A stretch of DNA of 64,000 nt from an uncultured Acetobacterium sp. (GCF_963664135.1 NZ_OY760905.1:1240001-1304000), one strand, 5' to 3'; shown: positions 35,446 through 44,599, counted from the stretch's first letter. Notes: generated by a model from the sequence alone, not told the origin. Program-made: numbers and translations.

Positions 35446-36843
35446 TTAATCTATTTCTAGTTCAACATTTTGACATTCTATCGTAGTCTCATTCTGATTC
35501 TCTTTTTTAGCATAAAACCAAAACGGAACAAATAGAAAAAGTACAACAATTCCAATCAGCGCCGGTGCTAATCCATAGTCCAATTTATTAATATAAAAAA
35601 TTCCTGCCAGATATAATGGTATATTCAGGATACAACACCCAAGTCCGATGTATTTCCACCATTTCGGGGCCAGTATTTTTTGATTGCCTTTAGCTTTGAA
35701 ATAGGCAAACAAAGTAATTCCATTGGCGATGACATATCCCATCGCTGATCCCGCGACAATTGCGGAGGGGGTTCCAATAAAAATCAATGCCAGATTAAAT
35801 ACTGCAACAGAGATCATAGCGTTGACAGGTGTTCCATAGTTATTTGTGTCTTTTAATATCCTTGGTAGATTACCTTCTATCGCCATTGACTGCATGGCTT
35901 GAGCTGATCCGAGTAAAGCAGTTTGAATGATCAAGATCATTGAAGCCATTAGCATAATCAACGCAATGATTGCGCCGGCATTACCAAACGAAATTTTCGC
36001 CATTAACAGCATCGGTGAATAAGGTTCTTCCAGAATACCCTGAATCCCTAATGTTCCAACACATGCAGTTTGAACCAATCCAAACGTAACGAGACAAATT
36101 AATCCACAGGAAAACAATGCTTTGGGCAAATCTTTTTTTGGATTTTCGTAGTCTGGTGCATAAACTGCGGCGGTTTCCCAAGCACAAGCACTCCACTGGG
36201 CCATTGCCAATATCCCTAAAAGAATCAGTATATGGGTGGCATCCCAAGTCCAGGTTTCCGGAAACAAACTGACGTTTGTAATGTTACTTAATTGAAATTG
36301 TCCCATTACAATTGGCGCTACCGATAAAACAATGAGGGGGATCAACGCAACCACTGCCAGAATGTTACCGGCTTTTGCACCTCCCGATAAACCTTTTCTG
36401 TTAATGATAATCAGGACAGTAAAAATAACTGCACCCGCCACCAGCGATATTGTTTTTTCTGAAAAACTACTAAGGGCAGGTATCATTCCATGTAAATAGG
36501 TTCCGATCAGTAGTGAAAATATTGCCAGCACCGGATTCCAGGCCAACCAATAACCCCAGGCACTGAAACCGCCGATAAATTTGTTCGTGTCATAATCTTT
36601 TTTATCTTTTCCTCTAAAAATTGCCTGCACATAACCGGGCAACCCCCGAGCTTCTGGATACATCATGGCAAAGTCGCCATAGGCAATGTTTTGGAGAAAT
36701 CCCTGGCCGATTGAAAGAATCCAGACAATAATTGAAAATACGCCGACATAGCCGGCAAAATACCCAATATTGGGGAGGATCAGCATCGGCACCCCTAAAG
36801 CAATAACCAGACCTTGCTTCCAACTGATTTTATTTGAATTCAT
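35446..36843 (-). CDS. APC-family permease, putative ethanolamine transporter
   Basis: Polytopic membrane protein of the amino acid-polyamine-organocation superfamily (465 residues, about 12 helices). The first helix region WKQGLVIALGVPMLILPNIGYFAGYVG holds the usual unwound glycine segment, and helix 6 contains WSACAWETAAVYAPDYENPKKDLPKA. It follows the TIGR02536-like gene by 36 bp with AAAGGA before the ATG, so it is part of the eut transcript. No EutH permease is encoded in this window, which makes ethanolamine the most likely substrate; a related amine remains possible. Confidence 0.82.
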   Translation of the reverse strand: MNSNKISWKQGLVIALGVPMLILPNIGYFAGYVGVFSIIVWILSIGQGFLQNIAYGDFAMMYPEARGLPGYVQAIFRGKDKKDYDTNKFIGGFSAWGYWLAWNPVLAIFSLLIGTYLHGMIPALSSFSEKTISLVAGAVIFTVLIIINRKGLSGGAKAGNILAVVALIPLIVLSVAPIVMGQFQLSNITNVSLFPETWTWDATHILILLGILAMAQWSACAWETAAVYAPDYENPKKDLPKALFSCGLICLVTFGLVQTACVGTLGIQGILEEPYSPMLLMAKISFGNAGAIIALIMLMASMILIIQTALLGSAQAMQSMAIEGNLPRILKDTNNYGTPVNAMISVAVFNLALIFIGTPSAIVAGSAMGYVIANGITLFAYFKAKGNQKILAPKWWKYIGLGCCILNIPLYLAGIFYINKLDYGLAPALIGIVVLFLFVPFWFYAKKENQNETTIECQNVELEID

Positions 36844-36879
36844 TTTATTCCTTTCAAAGTTGCTGTTTATTCGTATCGT

Positions 36880-37566
36880 TTAAATAAACGTAATGATGGT
36901 ATTGCTTTCTCTAAACACATCTTTGGCATATGGTGTAATCAAAGTTCCGGTTTTTAATACAATATTGGCTTCCACTGCAAGCTGCTTCGCCAATTCATGG
37001 CTAATCAATTTTTTCTCAGTGCTGTATTGGACGCCAGTTGAAGAAACACTAACTTCTGAGTTTTCGAGCGTCTCTTTTCTTAAAATTTCCGGTGTTACCG
37101 TTTTTTCCCCAGCTACAAGCGTACTCTCTAAGGCCACTGCACTCATGATTCGCAACCCATATTGGATTAATTTCGTTTCCTGATCTTTAAAAATGTTATA
37201 AAACACCGGATTTGCAATTGCTTTATAGGCCCGATGTTCAAGACCATCTTCAATAACATACACCGTTTTACCAGTCAATAAAAATTGGCGCAGCACTCTC
37301 GTTTTTTCGTTAATCGATAATCCGCTAACCGAAGCGGCCATCTCATCAATTGAAAGCTTGGTGATGACCAGAAATTCGTATCTCTGCAACTGGTTTTGAT
37401 CCTTGACCGTATCTAATAATGTCGTTTCATATCCTGCAATTGACAGCAAATTGCCATCGGATTGAAGAAACATTTTATTGGGAATCGCTGCTGCTGCCAG
37501 TTCGTTTTGTTTGGTTTTATCCATAATACGTTTGAATACTTCGTCGATTATCAGTTCAAGATCCAT
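36880..37566 (-). CDS. Ethanolamine utilization protein, TIGR02536-like
   Basis: This 228-residue protein resembles a family found only in Firmicute eut operons (TIGR02536). It has no clear catalytic motif. Its N-terminus (LELIIDEVFKRIMDKTK) is an amphipathic helix like known encapsulation peptides, which suggests that it is carried inside the microcompartment. A central Rossmann-like stretch (EFLVITKLSIDEMAASVSG) and YGLRIMSAVALES are conserved-looking. AAAGGAG precedes the ATG. It lies between pduL and the permease. Confidence 0.75.
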   Translation of the reverse strand: MDLELIIDEVFKRIMDKTKQNELAAAAIPNKMFLQSDGNLLSIAGYETTLLDTVKDQNQLQRYEFLVITKLSIDEMAASVSGLSINEKTRVLRQFLLTGKTVYVIEDGLEHRAYKAIANPVFYNIFKDQETKLIQYGLRIMSAVALESTLVAGEKTVTPEILRKETLENSEVSVSSTGVQYSTEKKLISHELAKQLAVEANIVLKTGTLITPYAKDVFRESNTIITFI

Positions 37567-37594
37567 TTGTGTACTCCTTTTTTTAAATTTGCCG

Positions 37595-38233
37595 TTATTT
37601 TTTTATAATCAAACCAAATGTTTTGCCTGTAAGATTACAGGCATTCGCCTCGTCATAATCGATATGCATATAAGTATCATACTGATCCGACACTCTGAGA
37701 TTCACTTTCTTGAAAATTACCGGTCGGTCGCTACTCACTTCAACATCCACCCGATCACCATCTTTTAAGGCTAAACGCTCGGCGTCTGCCAATGACATAT
37801 GAATGTGCCTTTCTGCCACCAAAACACCCTGGTTAAGGTGTACTTTATTTCCGTTAGCACTGATTTCAATCGGCGCTGACCCTTGAGTCTTGCCACTTTC
37901 CTGAATTGGGGCATTAACGCCTAGGATTTTTGCATCAGTCTTTGACACTTCAATTTGTGAATGCGCTCGTTCCGGACCCAAAACTACCACGTTTGAAAGC
38001 TGTCCTTTGGGGCCGATCAGGGTTATCCGTTCAGCTGACACAAACTGGCCCGGCTGCGACAGTGATTTGATGTTGGTCAACTGATAATCTTTTCCGAATA
38101 GTTTATCAATTTCCTTCCTTGACAAGTGCACATGTCGTCCTGATGCTTCAATTTCAATGTAGCCCATACTTTTTAATTTAGCGCAAATTTTTTGATAAAT
38201 AACATCAACAATTTTTTCCAGTTGATTACTCAT
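37595..38233 (-). CDS. pduL: Phosphate propanoyl/acetyltransferase PduL
   Basis: Microcompartment phosphotransacylase that converts acetyl-CoA (or propionyl-CoA) to the acyl-phosphate and frees CoA. The 212 residues show two PduL beta-barrel halves with zinc-binding histidines in SGRHVHLS and AERHIHMS, and YMHIDYDEANAC near the end. The N-terminal helix (EKIVDVIYQKICAKLKSMG) is a typical encapsulation peptide. ATG 38233 is preferred (AAAGGA before it) over an ATG that overlaps the eutT stop. It stands in for EutD, which is absent. Confidence 0.94.
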   Translation of the reverse strand: MSNQLEKIVDVIYQKICAKLKSMGYIEIEASGRHVHLSRKEIDKLFGKDYQLTNIKSLSQPGQFVSAERITLIGPKGQLSNVVVLGPERAHSQIEVSKTDAKILGVNAPIQESGKTQGSAPIEISANGNKVHLNQGVLVAERHIHMSLADAERLALKDGDRVDVEVSSDRPVIFKKVNLRVSDQYDTYMHIDYDEANACNLTGKTFGLIIKK

Positions 38234-38250
38234 CCTGTTCCTTTCCGGCA

Positions 38251-39012
38251 TTAATGATCCAAATGCCTAAAAATTATAATATACATAATCGAGGATAAGC
38301 GGTTATAACCCTGCATCAGATCGCCTCGGGCAACCGTGCCATCGGCCTGTTTAAAAGCTTCATAACAGGCTACTTCGGTTCTTCTTATCAACGCCCGAAG
38401 TGAATTTAACAGTATCGGAATCTCACCGAGTTCATAGGTAATGTTGAATAAGTGTTCATGATTAAAATACTTTTTAGGGTTGTGAGACATCGCTCTTATT
38501 TCCTGTTCATTAAAGCCCAGAATCGTGCTAGTGCTCAATGGTTCGTTTAGAATTTCAGATCGTGATAATTTACCGATATAATCAAACACCTCTTGTAAAT
38601 CCACAATTAGGGAATTCCGCTCCAGAGCTTTGGCGCGGATCTGGACTTTCATGATTTCCCCCATTAAAACATCAATTTCACCTCTGAGTTTGATGCGTTT
38701 GTGATCCTTATTGACTAACAGGTTGCCATAAACTTGGGTCATATATTCCGGTTTATCATCTAAATAACCGCCACTTTCCAGAGTAAACCTACCCGTTTTT
38801 TTTGCTGCCATAGTCGCAGCCGTTTCCATAACTTTTGTTTTGGGTAGCGCTTCGGTTTCATCAATCAAGATCAGTTTTAATTTATAATCCGCCAGTAGCG
38901 ATTTTGCCGAAGGAGTCAGCATTGAGTTTTGGGGAAGTCTCAATTCATTATTTTCTATCAATTGTCCACTTTTTATGATTTTTTTCATTCCATCTTCGGT
39001 AATTAAATTCAT
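38251..39012 (-). CDS. eutT: Cobalamin adenosyltransferase EutT
   Basis: Makes adenosylcobalamin, the cofactor of ethanolamine ammonia-lyase, from ATP and cobalamin. The 253 residues contain the EutT-type helical core (KRIKLRGEIDVLMGEIMKVQ, then GFNEQEIRAMSHNPKKYF). The CCxxC motif described for Salmonella EutT is absent; only one Cys remains. The N-terminal 60 residues (KIIKSGQLIENNELRLPQN) form a small extra domain. AAGGAAG precedes the ATG. It lies between a shell gene and pduL. Confidence 0.88.
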   Translation of the reverse strand: MNLITEDGMKKIIKSGQLIENNELRLPQNSMLTPSAKSLLADYKLKLILIDETEALPKTKVMETAATMAAKKTGRFTLESGGYLDDKPEYMTQVYGNLLVNKDHKRIKLRGEIDVLMGEIMKVQIRAKALERNSLIVDLQEVFDYIGKLSRSEILNEPLSTSTILGFNEQEIRAMSHNPKKYFNHEHLFNITYELGEIPILLNSLRALIRRTEVACYEAFKQADGTVARGDLMQGYNRLSSIMYIIIFRHLDH

Positions 39013-39030
39013 TGGTTCACTTCCTTAATC

Positions 39031-39133
39031 AAACGAAAGTGATGCTGATTTAGCACCACTTGAGACTGGTGTAAAACGGATATAAAGTACCGTCATACCG
39101 ATGAACTCCAGCTGTCTGGCATCACTTTCGTTT
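39031..39133. repeat. Inverted-repeat element (family C) in the eut operon
   Basis: A 103-bp non-coding element with perfect 15-bp inverted ends (AAACGAAAGTGATGC / GCATCACTTTCGTTT). It separates the second eutM from eutT. Its ends recall those of family B (GCGAAAGTGCC), so it may be a relative. In RNA it would form a long hairpin. Confidence 0.65.
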
Positions 39134-39157
39134 AGTTTCTATATTAATCTTAAAATG

Positions 39158-39442
39158 CTAATTTTTTCCCTGTGGCAGCATCTCGTTAACATCGGCATGG
39201 GGTCGTGGAATCACATGAACTGAAACCAGATCGCCGACTCTTTCTGCTGCGGCGGCACCGGCATCAGTAGCCGCTTTTACAGCGCCAACATCGCCTCTGA
39301 CCATGACCGTTACCAGACCACTACCAATTTGTTCTTTTCCGATTAAGGTTACATTTGCTGCTTTTACCATAGCATCCGCTGCTTCAATTGCTGCTACCAA
39401 ACCACGTGTTTCAATCATTCCTAATGCATTTGTATTTGCCAT
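39158..39442 (-). CDS. eutM: Microcompartment hexameric shell protein, EutM/PduA type, copy 2
   Basis: Single BMC-domain shell protein (94 residues) that forms hexameric tiles. It has the canonical sequence [40 protein letters not shown] and the C-terminal VHVIPRPH. It is about four-fifths identical by eye to the protein at 49902, so one arose from the other. ATG 39442 is chosen (TTGGAGGT before it). It follows eutE by 21 bp. Confidence 0.95.
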   Translation of the reverse strand: MANTNALGMIETRGLVAAIEAADAMVKAANVTLIGKEQIGSGLVTVMVRGDVGAVKAATDAGAAAAERVGDLVSVHVIPRPHADVNEMLPQGKN

Positions 39443-39463
39443 TTTATTTACCTCCAAGTAAAA

Positions 39464-40975
39464 TTAAATATTTAATTGATTTCTTAGTTTTTCAAAAATT
39501 ATATCGGTCACGCGGTCAAGTTTATCCTCAACGGCTTGATCAAGTGCCACATCTTTACCAATTGTTCCAGCTGGCTGGACTTTACTTTCGCGCTCAACAT
39601 TCTTGCGTATTTCGTCTAATTCGACAACACCATAGGCCACCCGCCGTAAATTAATTAAGTTCAGCGGCGAAATATTATCCGAAGTGATACTACCACCAAC
39701 AGCCCCACAGCCCAAAGTAAAGGCCGGGATCAGGTTTGTTGTTCCGCCGACGCCACCCAGTGCTCCCGGGGTGTTCACTAATAAGCGGCTGACTGGTTTT
39801 TTTAAAGCAAATTCTTTGATGATCGCCTCATCCTGGGAATGGATGATCATGGTATGACCCACACCTTCTTTTGTTAAAATTTCAACCGATCGTTCGCAGG
39901 CTTTCATCCAGTCTTCTTCAATATAGAAAGCCAGTATCGGGCAAAGCTTTTCTCTCGAAAAAGGAACATCATGACCAACCCGATTTTCCAAACCAATCAG
40001 AATTCTGGTGTTTCGGGGTACACTGATACCCGCCATTTCGGCAATGCAGATTGCAGTTTTTCCGACAATCCTCGGGTTCATCGTCATCTTTGGTGTCATC
40101 ATGATTGTCTCCAGCTGCTTTTTTTCGTCTTGAGACAAGATATGACAGCCCTGTTTTTTTAATTCCTTGATAACCGCAGCTTCCGATTCTCTTTCAACAA
40201 TAATGGATTGTTCAGAGGCGCAGATCACGCCATTATCAAATGTTTTCGAGTCAATGATCTGTTTGATCGCCAAAGGAATATCGGCAGTTTTTTCAATAAA
40301 CGCCGGGCCGTTCCCCGGACCTACCCCAATGGCGGGATTTCCAGATGAGTAAGCAGCTTTCACCATTGCTTCACCGCCGGTTGCCAAAATCAAACTGGTA
40401 TCTTTATTTTTTAACAGCTCGGCGGTGCCTTCAAGGGTAATCTCAGTTACGCAACCGATGCAATCTTCCGGCATGCCAGCTGCCACGGCCGCATTTTTTA
40501 GTACCTTCACGGTCTCAATAATACAGTTTTTGGCTGTTGGATGAGGTGAAAAAACAATTGCATTGCCGGCTTTTATAGCTATCAGCGCTTTATATATTAC
40601 TGTTGATGTGGGATTCGTTGATGGAATTAAACCGGCTACAACCCCAACTGGTACGGCGACTTCAAAGATTTTTTTCACTTCATCCGTACTAACAATCCCC
40701 ACTGTTTTCATATCTTTAATGCTTTCGTACACTACCTGTGATGCAAAATAATTTTTTATTACCTTATCCTCGGTAACACCAAATCCGGTCTCTTCATTTG
40801 CCATTTTGGCGAGGCGCTCAAGATTTGCCATAGCGGCATCTTTGATGGCTTCACAAATCGTATCTATTTGACATTGACTCATTTGGGCTAGCTCAATTTG
40901 GGATTTTTTTGCATTTTTCAGTAAAAAACGAGTTTCTTGTATGGAGATCAGGTCTTTATCTGCTAGCTGCACCAT
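39464..40975 (-). CDS. eutE: CoA-acylating acetaldehyde dehydrogenase EutE
   Basis: Oxidises acetaldehyde to acetyl-CoA with NAD and CoA inside the microcompartment. The 503 residues show the catalytic Cys in NGVICASEQS, the glycine-rich GVGPGNGPAF and the SRLLVNTPGALGGVGG segment. A C-terminal amphipathic helix (DRVTDIIFEKLRNQLNI) after a short linker looks like an encapsulation peptide; in many EutE/PduP proteins this lies at the N-terminus instead. It abuts the EutK-like gene with no gap. Confidence 0.95.
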   Translation of the reverse strand: MVQLADKDLISIQETRFLLKNAKKSQIELAQMSQCQIDTICEAIKDAAMANLERLAKMANEETGFGVTEDKVIKNYFASQVVYESIKDMKTVGIVSTDEVKKIFEVAVPVGVVAGLIPSTNPTSTVIYKALIAIKAGNAIVFSPHPTAKNCIIETVKVLKNAAVAAGMPEDCIGCVTEITLEGTAELLKNKDTSLILATGGEAMVKAAYSSGNPAIGVGPGNGPAFIEKTADIPLAIKQIIDSKTFDNGVICASEQSIIVERESEAAVIKELKKQGCHILSQDEKKQLETIMMTPKMTMNPRIVGKTAICIAEMAGISVPRNTRILIGLENRVGHDVPFSREKLCPILAFYIEEDWMKACERSVEILTKEGVGHTMIIHSQDEAIIKEFALKKPVSRLLVNTPGALGGVGGTTNLIPAFTLGCGAVGGSITSDNISPLNLINLRRVAYGVVELDEIRKNVERESKVQPAGTIGKDVALDQAVEDKLDRVTDIIFEKLRNQLNI

Positions 40976-41629
40976 TTATTCCTCCTCTTTTAATTCATTT
41001 AATTCATTCAATTCGTTTAATTCAACTAAAATATTCACAACCAGATCAACTTTGCGGGATCGTTTGATTTTTTCTCTGCTGATTCCTTTGATGCTCAATT
41101 CTCTCGCCAGCTTTCTTAATTGTGAAACGGTCATCAGATTAAGTGTTTCTTCTGAATAGATCCCAGTCTCTTCCTTGATCTCTCCTTTTGTCTCTTCATG
41201 GATTATATTTTCTGAGTTTGTTATTACGTCCTGATCAGTTGGGGGTAAAACGGGAACCAGGTTTTCTTTAGACAGCTCATGGATTTCCAGTTGAGCGAGC
41301 TCGGCTTCGGAATCTGTTCTTGAAGCTGAATCGCTCCCCGAATCTTGATCCCGATAATTAACTGTTTTATTCAGTAGCATCGCACTTTGATCATCCAATC
41401 TGGCAATGATCGTATGATTTCGCAATTCTCCCACTGCCGCTGCTGCCTCAATCCCCGCCATTACACTCGCCGTAACAGCACCAACATCCCCTTTAATGAC
41501 AATGGATACAATCCCGCCTGACATTTTCTCCCATCTGACAAATTGTACCGCCGCGGTTTTAAGACAGGTATCCAGGGCATTTACCGCACCGACAAAACCA
41601 AGCGTATCGATTATTCCGACGGAAATCAT
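40976..41629 (-). CDS. EutK-like shell protein with Rho_N/SAP-like tail
   Basis: A BMC domain (residues 1-85, SVGIIDTLGFVGAVNALDTC) joined by a polar, acidic linker (about 90-165) to a C-terminal domain that resembles the Rho N-terminal/SAP fold (LMTVSQLRKLARELSIKGIS, then KRSRKVDLVVNIL). Such folds bind nucleic acid. The last residues are a short NEL repeat (ELNELNELNELKEEE), encoded by 9-bp tandem repeats. EutK of enterics likewise has a C-terminal nucleic-acid-binding-type domain, though of a different fold. It lies between eutL and eutE with 2-bp spacing. Confidence 0.85.
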   Translation of the reverse strand: MISVGIIDTLGFVGAVNALDTCLKTAAVQFVRWEKMSGGIVSIVIKGDVGAVTASVMAGIEAAAAVGELRNHTIIARLDDQSAMLLNKTVNYRDQDSGSDSASRTDSEAELAQLEIHELSKENLVPVLPPTDQDVITNSENIIHEETKGEIKEETGIYSEETLNLMTVSQLRKLARELSIKGISREKIKRSRKVDLVVNILVELNELNELNELKEEE

Positions 41630-41631
41630 TT

Positions 41632-42288
41632 TTAAATCACAATCGGATTATTGGCAATATACTGGACTGCCTGAGCAAAAGCATCACAGGCGGATTGACA
41701 AGCGGATTGTGATCCGGTCATCAATGCGCCGGCAAAGTTCGATGTGGCGGTCGGCGGTAAAAACGTCTTGCAGATTTTCACATCGGCGGCCTTCAGCGCG
41801 GCATCAACTCCATAAATAGCTTCAATCGGGGGGGCGATACAATAGGCCAGTGGCATGCCAGCGGGAATTTCAGCTGTTTCAGATAAATAACTTCCGGTAC
41901 TAGATATACAATGGGATAAATAGATGGATTCCCCTTTATCATTGCCATTGACGAAATAAGCACCGTTCTCGATATAATGGGCACAGGCTTCAAGGCCGCT
42001 TTTGACCTCCGCCGGGTTTTCTCCCGCCAGGATGCCGATGGCTTCACCGGCAAATGAAGTGAAAATCCCCACAAAGGCCGAGAATAAGCATTCTCCGTAA
42101 ATAACTTCTACATCTGCGGCTTTTGTTGCTTCATCGAGGGCGATAAAGGTCACATCATCGATGGAGCCTGTGATAAGACCTAAACTTCTCTGGTGGGGCT
42201 TGAGATTAAGGGCTTTGGCTAAATCGTCACTGACGTTTGGAATCATATTCATACAAACAACATTAGCGCGTATAATTTCTCCGATCAC
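41632..42288 (-). CDS. eutL: Microcompartment trimeric shell protein EutL
   Basis: Tandem-BMC shell protein (218 residues) that forms trimers with a gated central pore. The N-terminal half has VVCMNMIPNVSDDLAKALNL and LGLITGSIDDVTFIALDEAT; the C-terminal half has MPLAYCIAPPIEAIYGVDAA. The start is a GTG at 42288 with AGGAGG eight bases upstream. It lies 20 bp after eutC and 2 bp before the EutK-like gene. Confidence 0.95.
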   Translation of the reverse strand: MIGEIIRANVVCMNMIPNVSDDLAKALNLKPHQRSLGLITGSIDDVTFIALDEATKAADVEVIYGECLFSAFVGIFTSFAGEAIGILAGENPAEVKSGLEACAHYIENGAYFVNGNDKGESIYLSHCISSTGSYLSETAEIPAGMPLAYCIAPPIEAIYGVDAALKAADVKICKTFLPPTATSNFAGALMTGSQSACQSACDAFAQAVQYIANNPIVI

Positions 42289-42308
42289 TCGTTTATCCTC
42301 CTATGGAT

Positions 42309-43211
42309 TTAGATTAATTTCAAGTCAACACCAGACATTTTATGTTTGATCATTGTTTGACACAGTTCGGCGATCTGGGCGCCGGCTTCAACCGGTGCCG
42401 TTCCCTGTTCATGAATGTTTGAGATGACCGTTCTTCTGGCCTCTTCCATCCCCATTGTGGGTTTATAGGTAATATAGGCGCCCATGGAACCAGTGGAGTT
42501 CAGACCCGGTCTTTCACCACAGAAGACTGCCACAACGTCGGCATCGGTAATTTCGCCGATTTCGTCGCCGATTGCAACCCGGCCATTGGTGACAAAGAAT
42601 GGGGTTGAGAAGCTTAAACCCAGTGATTTTAAACCCTGTTCAAAGGCTGGTAAAAAATCGGCGGCATTTTTCTCAATCGCGCGTGAACTGAGTCCATCGG
42701 CAAAAATAATTTGCACGTTCAGATTCTTAACGGTATTTTTCTTGACGGTTTCGATGGCTTCGTCGGTCAATTTTTTCCCGGTGTTGGGATTTTTAATGTA
42801 TTCAGCCTTATCAACCGCAATGGTGGCAAGTGGTATAAATCCCAGTTCTTTTACCAGCTCAGCATCAACGTCTGACCACACGGCGTTTTGAGCGGCGGAA
42901 TGATCTGCCAAAAATCTTAAGTAAGCTTTGGTCAAGGGTCTTGGCCCGGCGCGCCAGATTCCCAACCGACCGGAGGTAAATTCTTTCATTTTCATATAAC
43001 CTTCCCGGTCATATGGATCTGGAATATAAAAGGTTTCTTTCATGGTGGCTTGGGTAACATCGTCAACAAAACCATTATTGTCGCTATGCTCACTTGTTGA
43101 TCCTTTCGATTGGCTTTTAACCGCACCCGTTCCAACTCCGCTTAATTCTTCCTGGATAACATTTTTAATAATGTCACGAATTGACTCTTTCAAAGTAGCT
43201 TCATTTATCAT
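42309..43211 (-). CDS. eutC: Ethanolamine ammonia-lyase small subunit
   Basis: Small subunit of the adenosylcobalamin-dependent lyase that splits ethanolamine into acetaldehyde and ammonia. The 300 residues include the family signatures GRLGIWRAGPRPLTKAYLRF, ADHSAAQNAVWSDV and FCGERPGLNSTGSMGAYITY, which help bind the cofactor. The N-terminal helix (LKESIRDIIKNVIQEELSG) resembles an encapsulation peptide, followed by a Gly/Ser linker. GAAGGGG precedes the ATG. It follows eutB by 20 bp. Confidence 0.97.
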   Translation of the reverse strand: MINEATLKESIRDIIKNVIQEELSGVGTGAVKSQSKGSTSEHSDNNGFVDDVTQATMKETFYIPDPYDREGYMKMKEFTSGRLGIWRAGPRPLTKAYLRFLADHSAAQNAVWSDVDAELVKELGFIPLATIAVDKAEYIKNPNTGKKLTDEAIETVKKNTVKNLNVQIIFADGLSSRAIEKNAADFLPAFEQGLKSLGLSFSTPFFVTNGRVAIGDEIGEITDADVVAVFCGERPGLNSTGSMGAYITYKPTMGMEEARRTVISNIHEQGTAPVEAGAQIAELCQTMIKHKMSGVDLKLI

Positions 43212-43231
43212 ATTATTTCACCCCTTCTTAT

Positions 43232-44599
43232 TTATTTTAGAAATATCGATGCATCGCCGGCTTTTGCGGTAAACATGCCGTATTCGTCGAGAATTTCCAT
43301 TTTCTGCAACCATTTTTCAAATTCCGGTACGCGTTTCAGACCCGACAGCTCCAGCAGCGTTTGCCAATCATGATTTCCCAGCAATTGGTAGTTCAGCATA
43401 ATGTCATCGCCCATTGGCGCGGTTACGAAGGCAGGCATTCCGGCATGTGCCAGCAGCAGCGCCAGGTTTTCTGAATCATTCTGGCTGGCGGGCATGTGAT
43501 TGGTATAACAAACATCCACACCCATGGGAAATAGTGATAACGTTCCCATAAAATGTTCTTCCAAACCGGCACGGAGTTGCTGAACAGAGTCGTAAATATA
43601 TTCTGGTCCAATAAAACCGACCACTGACATCACATAGAATGGATCATACCGTCTGGCATAGCCATAAGTACGAGCTTCCAGGGTCAGCATATCAACGCCG
43701 AGATGGGCATCAGCGGAAAGTTCTGATCCTTCACCGGTTTCAAAATACATAATGTTTCGGCCACCGGAAACACACTCGCGTTTTCCCAGATCATAGGCAT
43801 CATCTAACATGGTGGTAGTGACGCCGAAGGATTCATTTGCCTTTTGAGTTCCGGCAATGGATTGGAAAATCATATCCAAGGGTGCACCTTTTTGAAGAGC
43901 GGCCATTTGGGTGGTGATATGAGAGAGCACACAGTTTTGGGTAGGTATTTCCCATTTCATTCTAAAATCATATAATTTGTGGAGTAAAAATGAGGTTGAT
44001 TCAACCGTATCCTGAACCGGATTGAGCCCCAGCATGGCGTCGCCAACCCCATAGGCAAGTGCTTCATAGAGTTCTGCAAAAATACCGTCGATGTCATCGG
44101 TCTGATGATTTGGTAATGCCCGATTAGCTGCAATGCCCCGCTGGCCGATGGTTGTTACACAGGTTGCTACGTTATCAATTTTCTTAGCCACATAAATCAG
44201 ATCCATATTTGACATAATTTTGGTGACGGCGGCAATCATTTCCGATGTTAACCCGGTTGCGATCCGTTGAATAATTGGCCCTGTGGATGAATACTGCATC
44301 ATGAAATCCCGCAAATCTCCAACTGTCCAGTTTTTTATTTCTCGATAGACGGCCTCATTTACCTGATCCTGAATAACCCGGGTAACATCATCAAGTTCAT
44401 AAGGAACCGCAGGATTATTCCGAAGGTCTGACAACAGCATGTCCGCCAGGACAATTTTCGCAGCCGCTCGCTCTTCCGTCGACCCGGCTGCCAACCCCGC
44501 CAGTTGATCACCAGACTTCTGTTCGCTTGCTTTTGCCTGAACTTCATTAACATTTTTGAACTGATAGGTTTTTCCAAACAATACGGTTTTTAGTTTCAT
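43232..44599 (-). CDS. eutB: Ethanolamine ammonia-lyase large subunit
   Basis: Catalytic TIM-barrel subunit of the lyase (455 residues, family length). Recognisable segments are MSNMDLIYVAKKI, GDAMLGLNPVQDTVESTSFL, PTQNCVLSHITTQMAAL, the active-site region YFETGEGSELSADAHLGVD and VMSVVGFIGPEYIYDS. ATG 44599 is chosen (AAGGAGTG before it) rather than a frame extended by 15 codons. A copy of repeat family A lies between eutA and this gene. Confidence 0.97.
   Translation of the reverse strand: MKLKTVLFGKTYQFKNVNEVQAKASEQKSGDQLAGLAAGSTEERAAAKIVLADMLLSDLRNNPAVPYELDDVTRVIQDQVNEAVYREIKNWTVGDLRDFMMQYSSTGPIIQRIATGLTSEMIAAVTKIMSNMDLIYVAKKIDNVATCVTTIGQRGIAANRALPNHQTDDIDGIFAELYEALAYGVGDAMLGLNPVQDTVESTSFLLHKLYDFRMKWEIPTQNCVLSHITTQMAALQKGAPLDMIFQSIAGTQKANESFGVTTTMLDDAYDLGKRECVSGGRNIMYFETGEGSELSADAHLGVDMLTLEARTYGYARRYDPFYVMSVVGFIGPEYIYDSVQQLRAGLEEHFMGTLSLFPMGVDVCYTNHMPASQNDSENLALLLAHAGMPAFVTAPMGDDIMLNYQLLGNHDWQTLLELSGLKRVPEFEKWLQKMEILDEYGMFTAKAGDASIFLK

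Noticed and set aside
33000..39200. Cobalamin riboswitch near corrinoid and eutT genes
   Set aside because: No B12-box-like sequence or long structured leader was recognised upstream of these genes; control appears to be through ANTAR elements and PocR.
40980..41030. CRISPR-like or regulatory tandem repeat
   Set aside because: The short 9-bp units are coding (NEL repeat) and have no spacers. No CRISPR array was found anywhere in the window.
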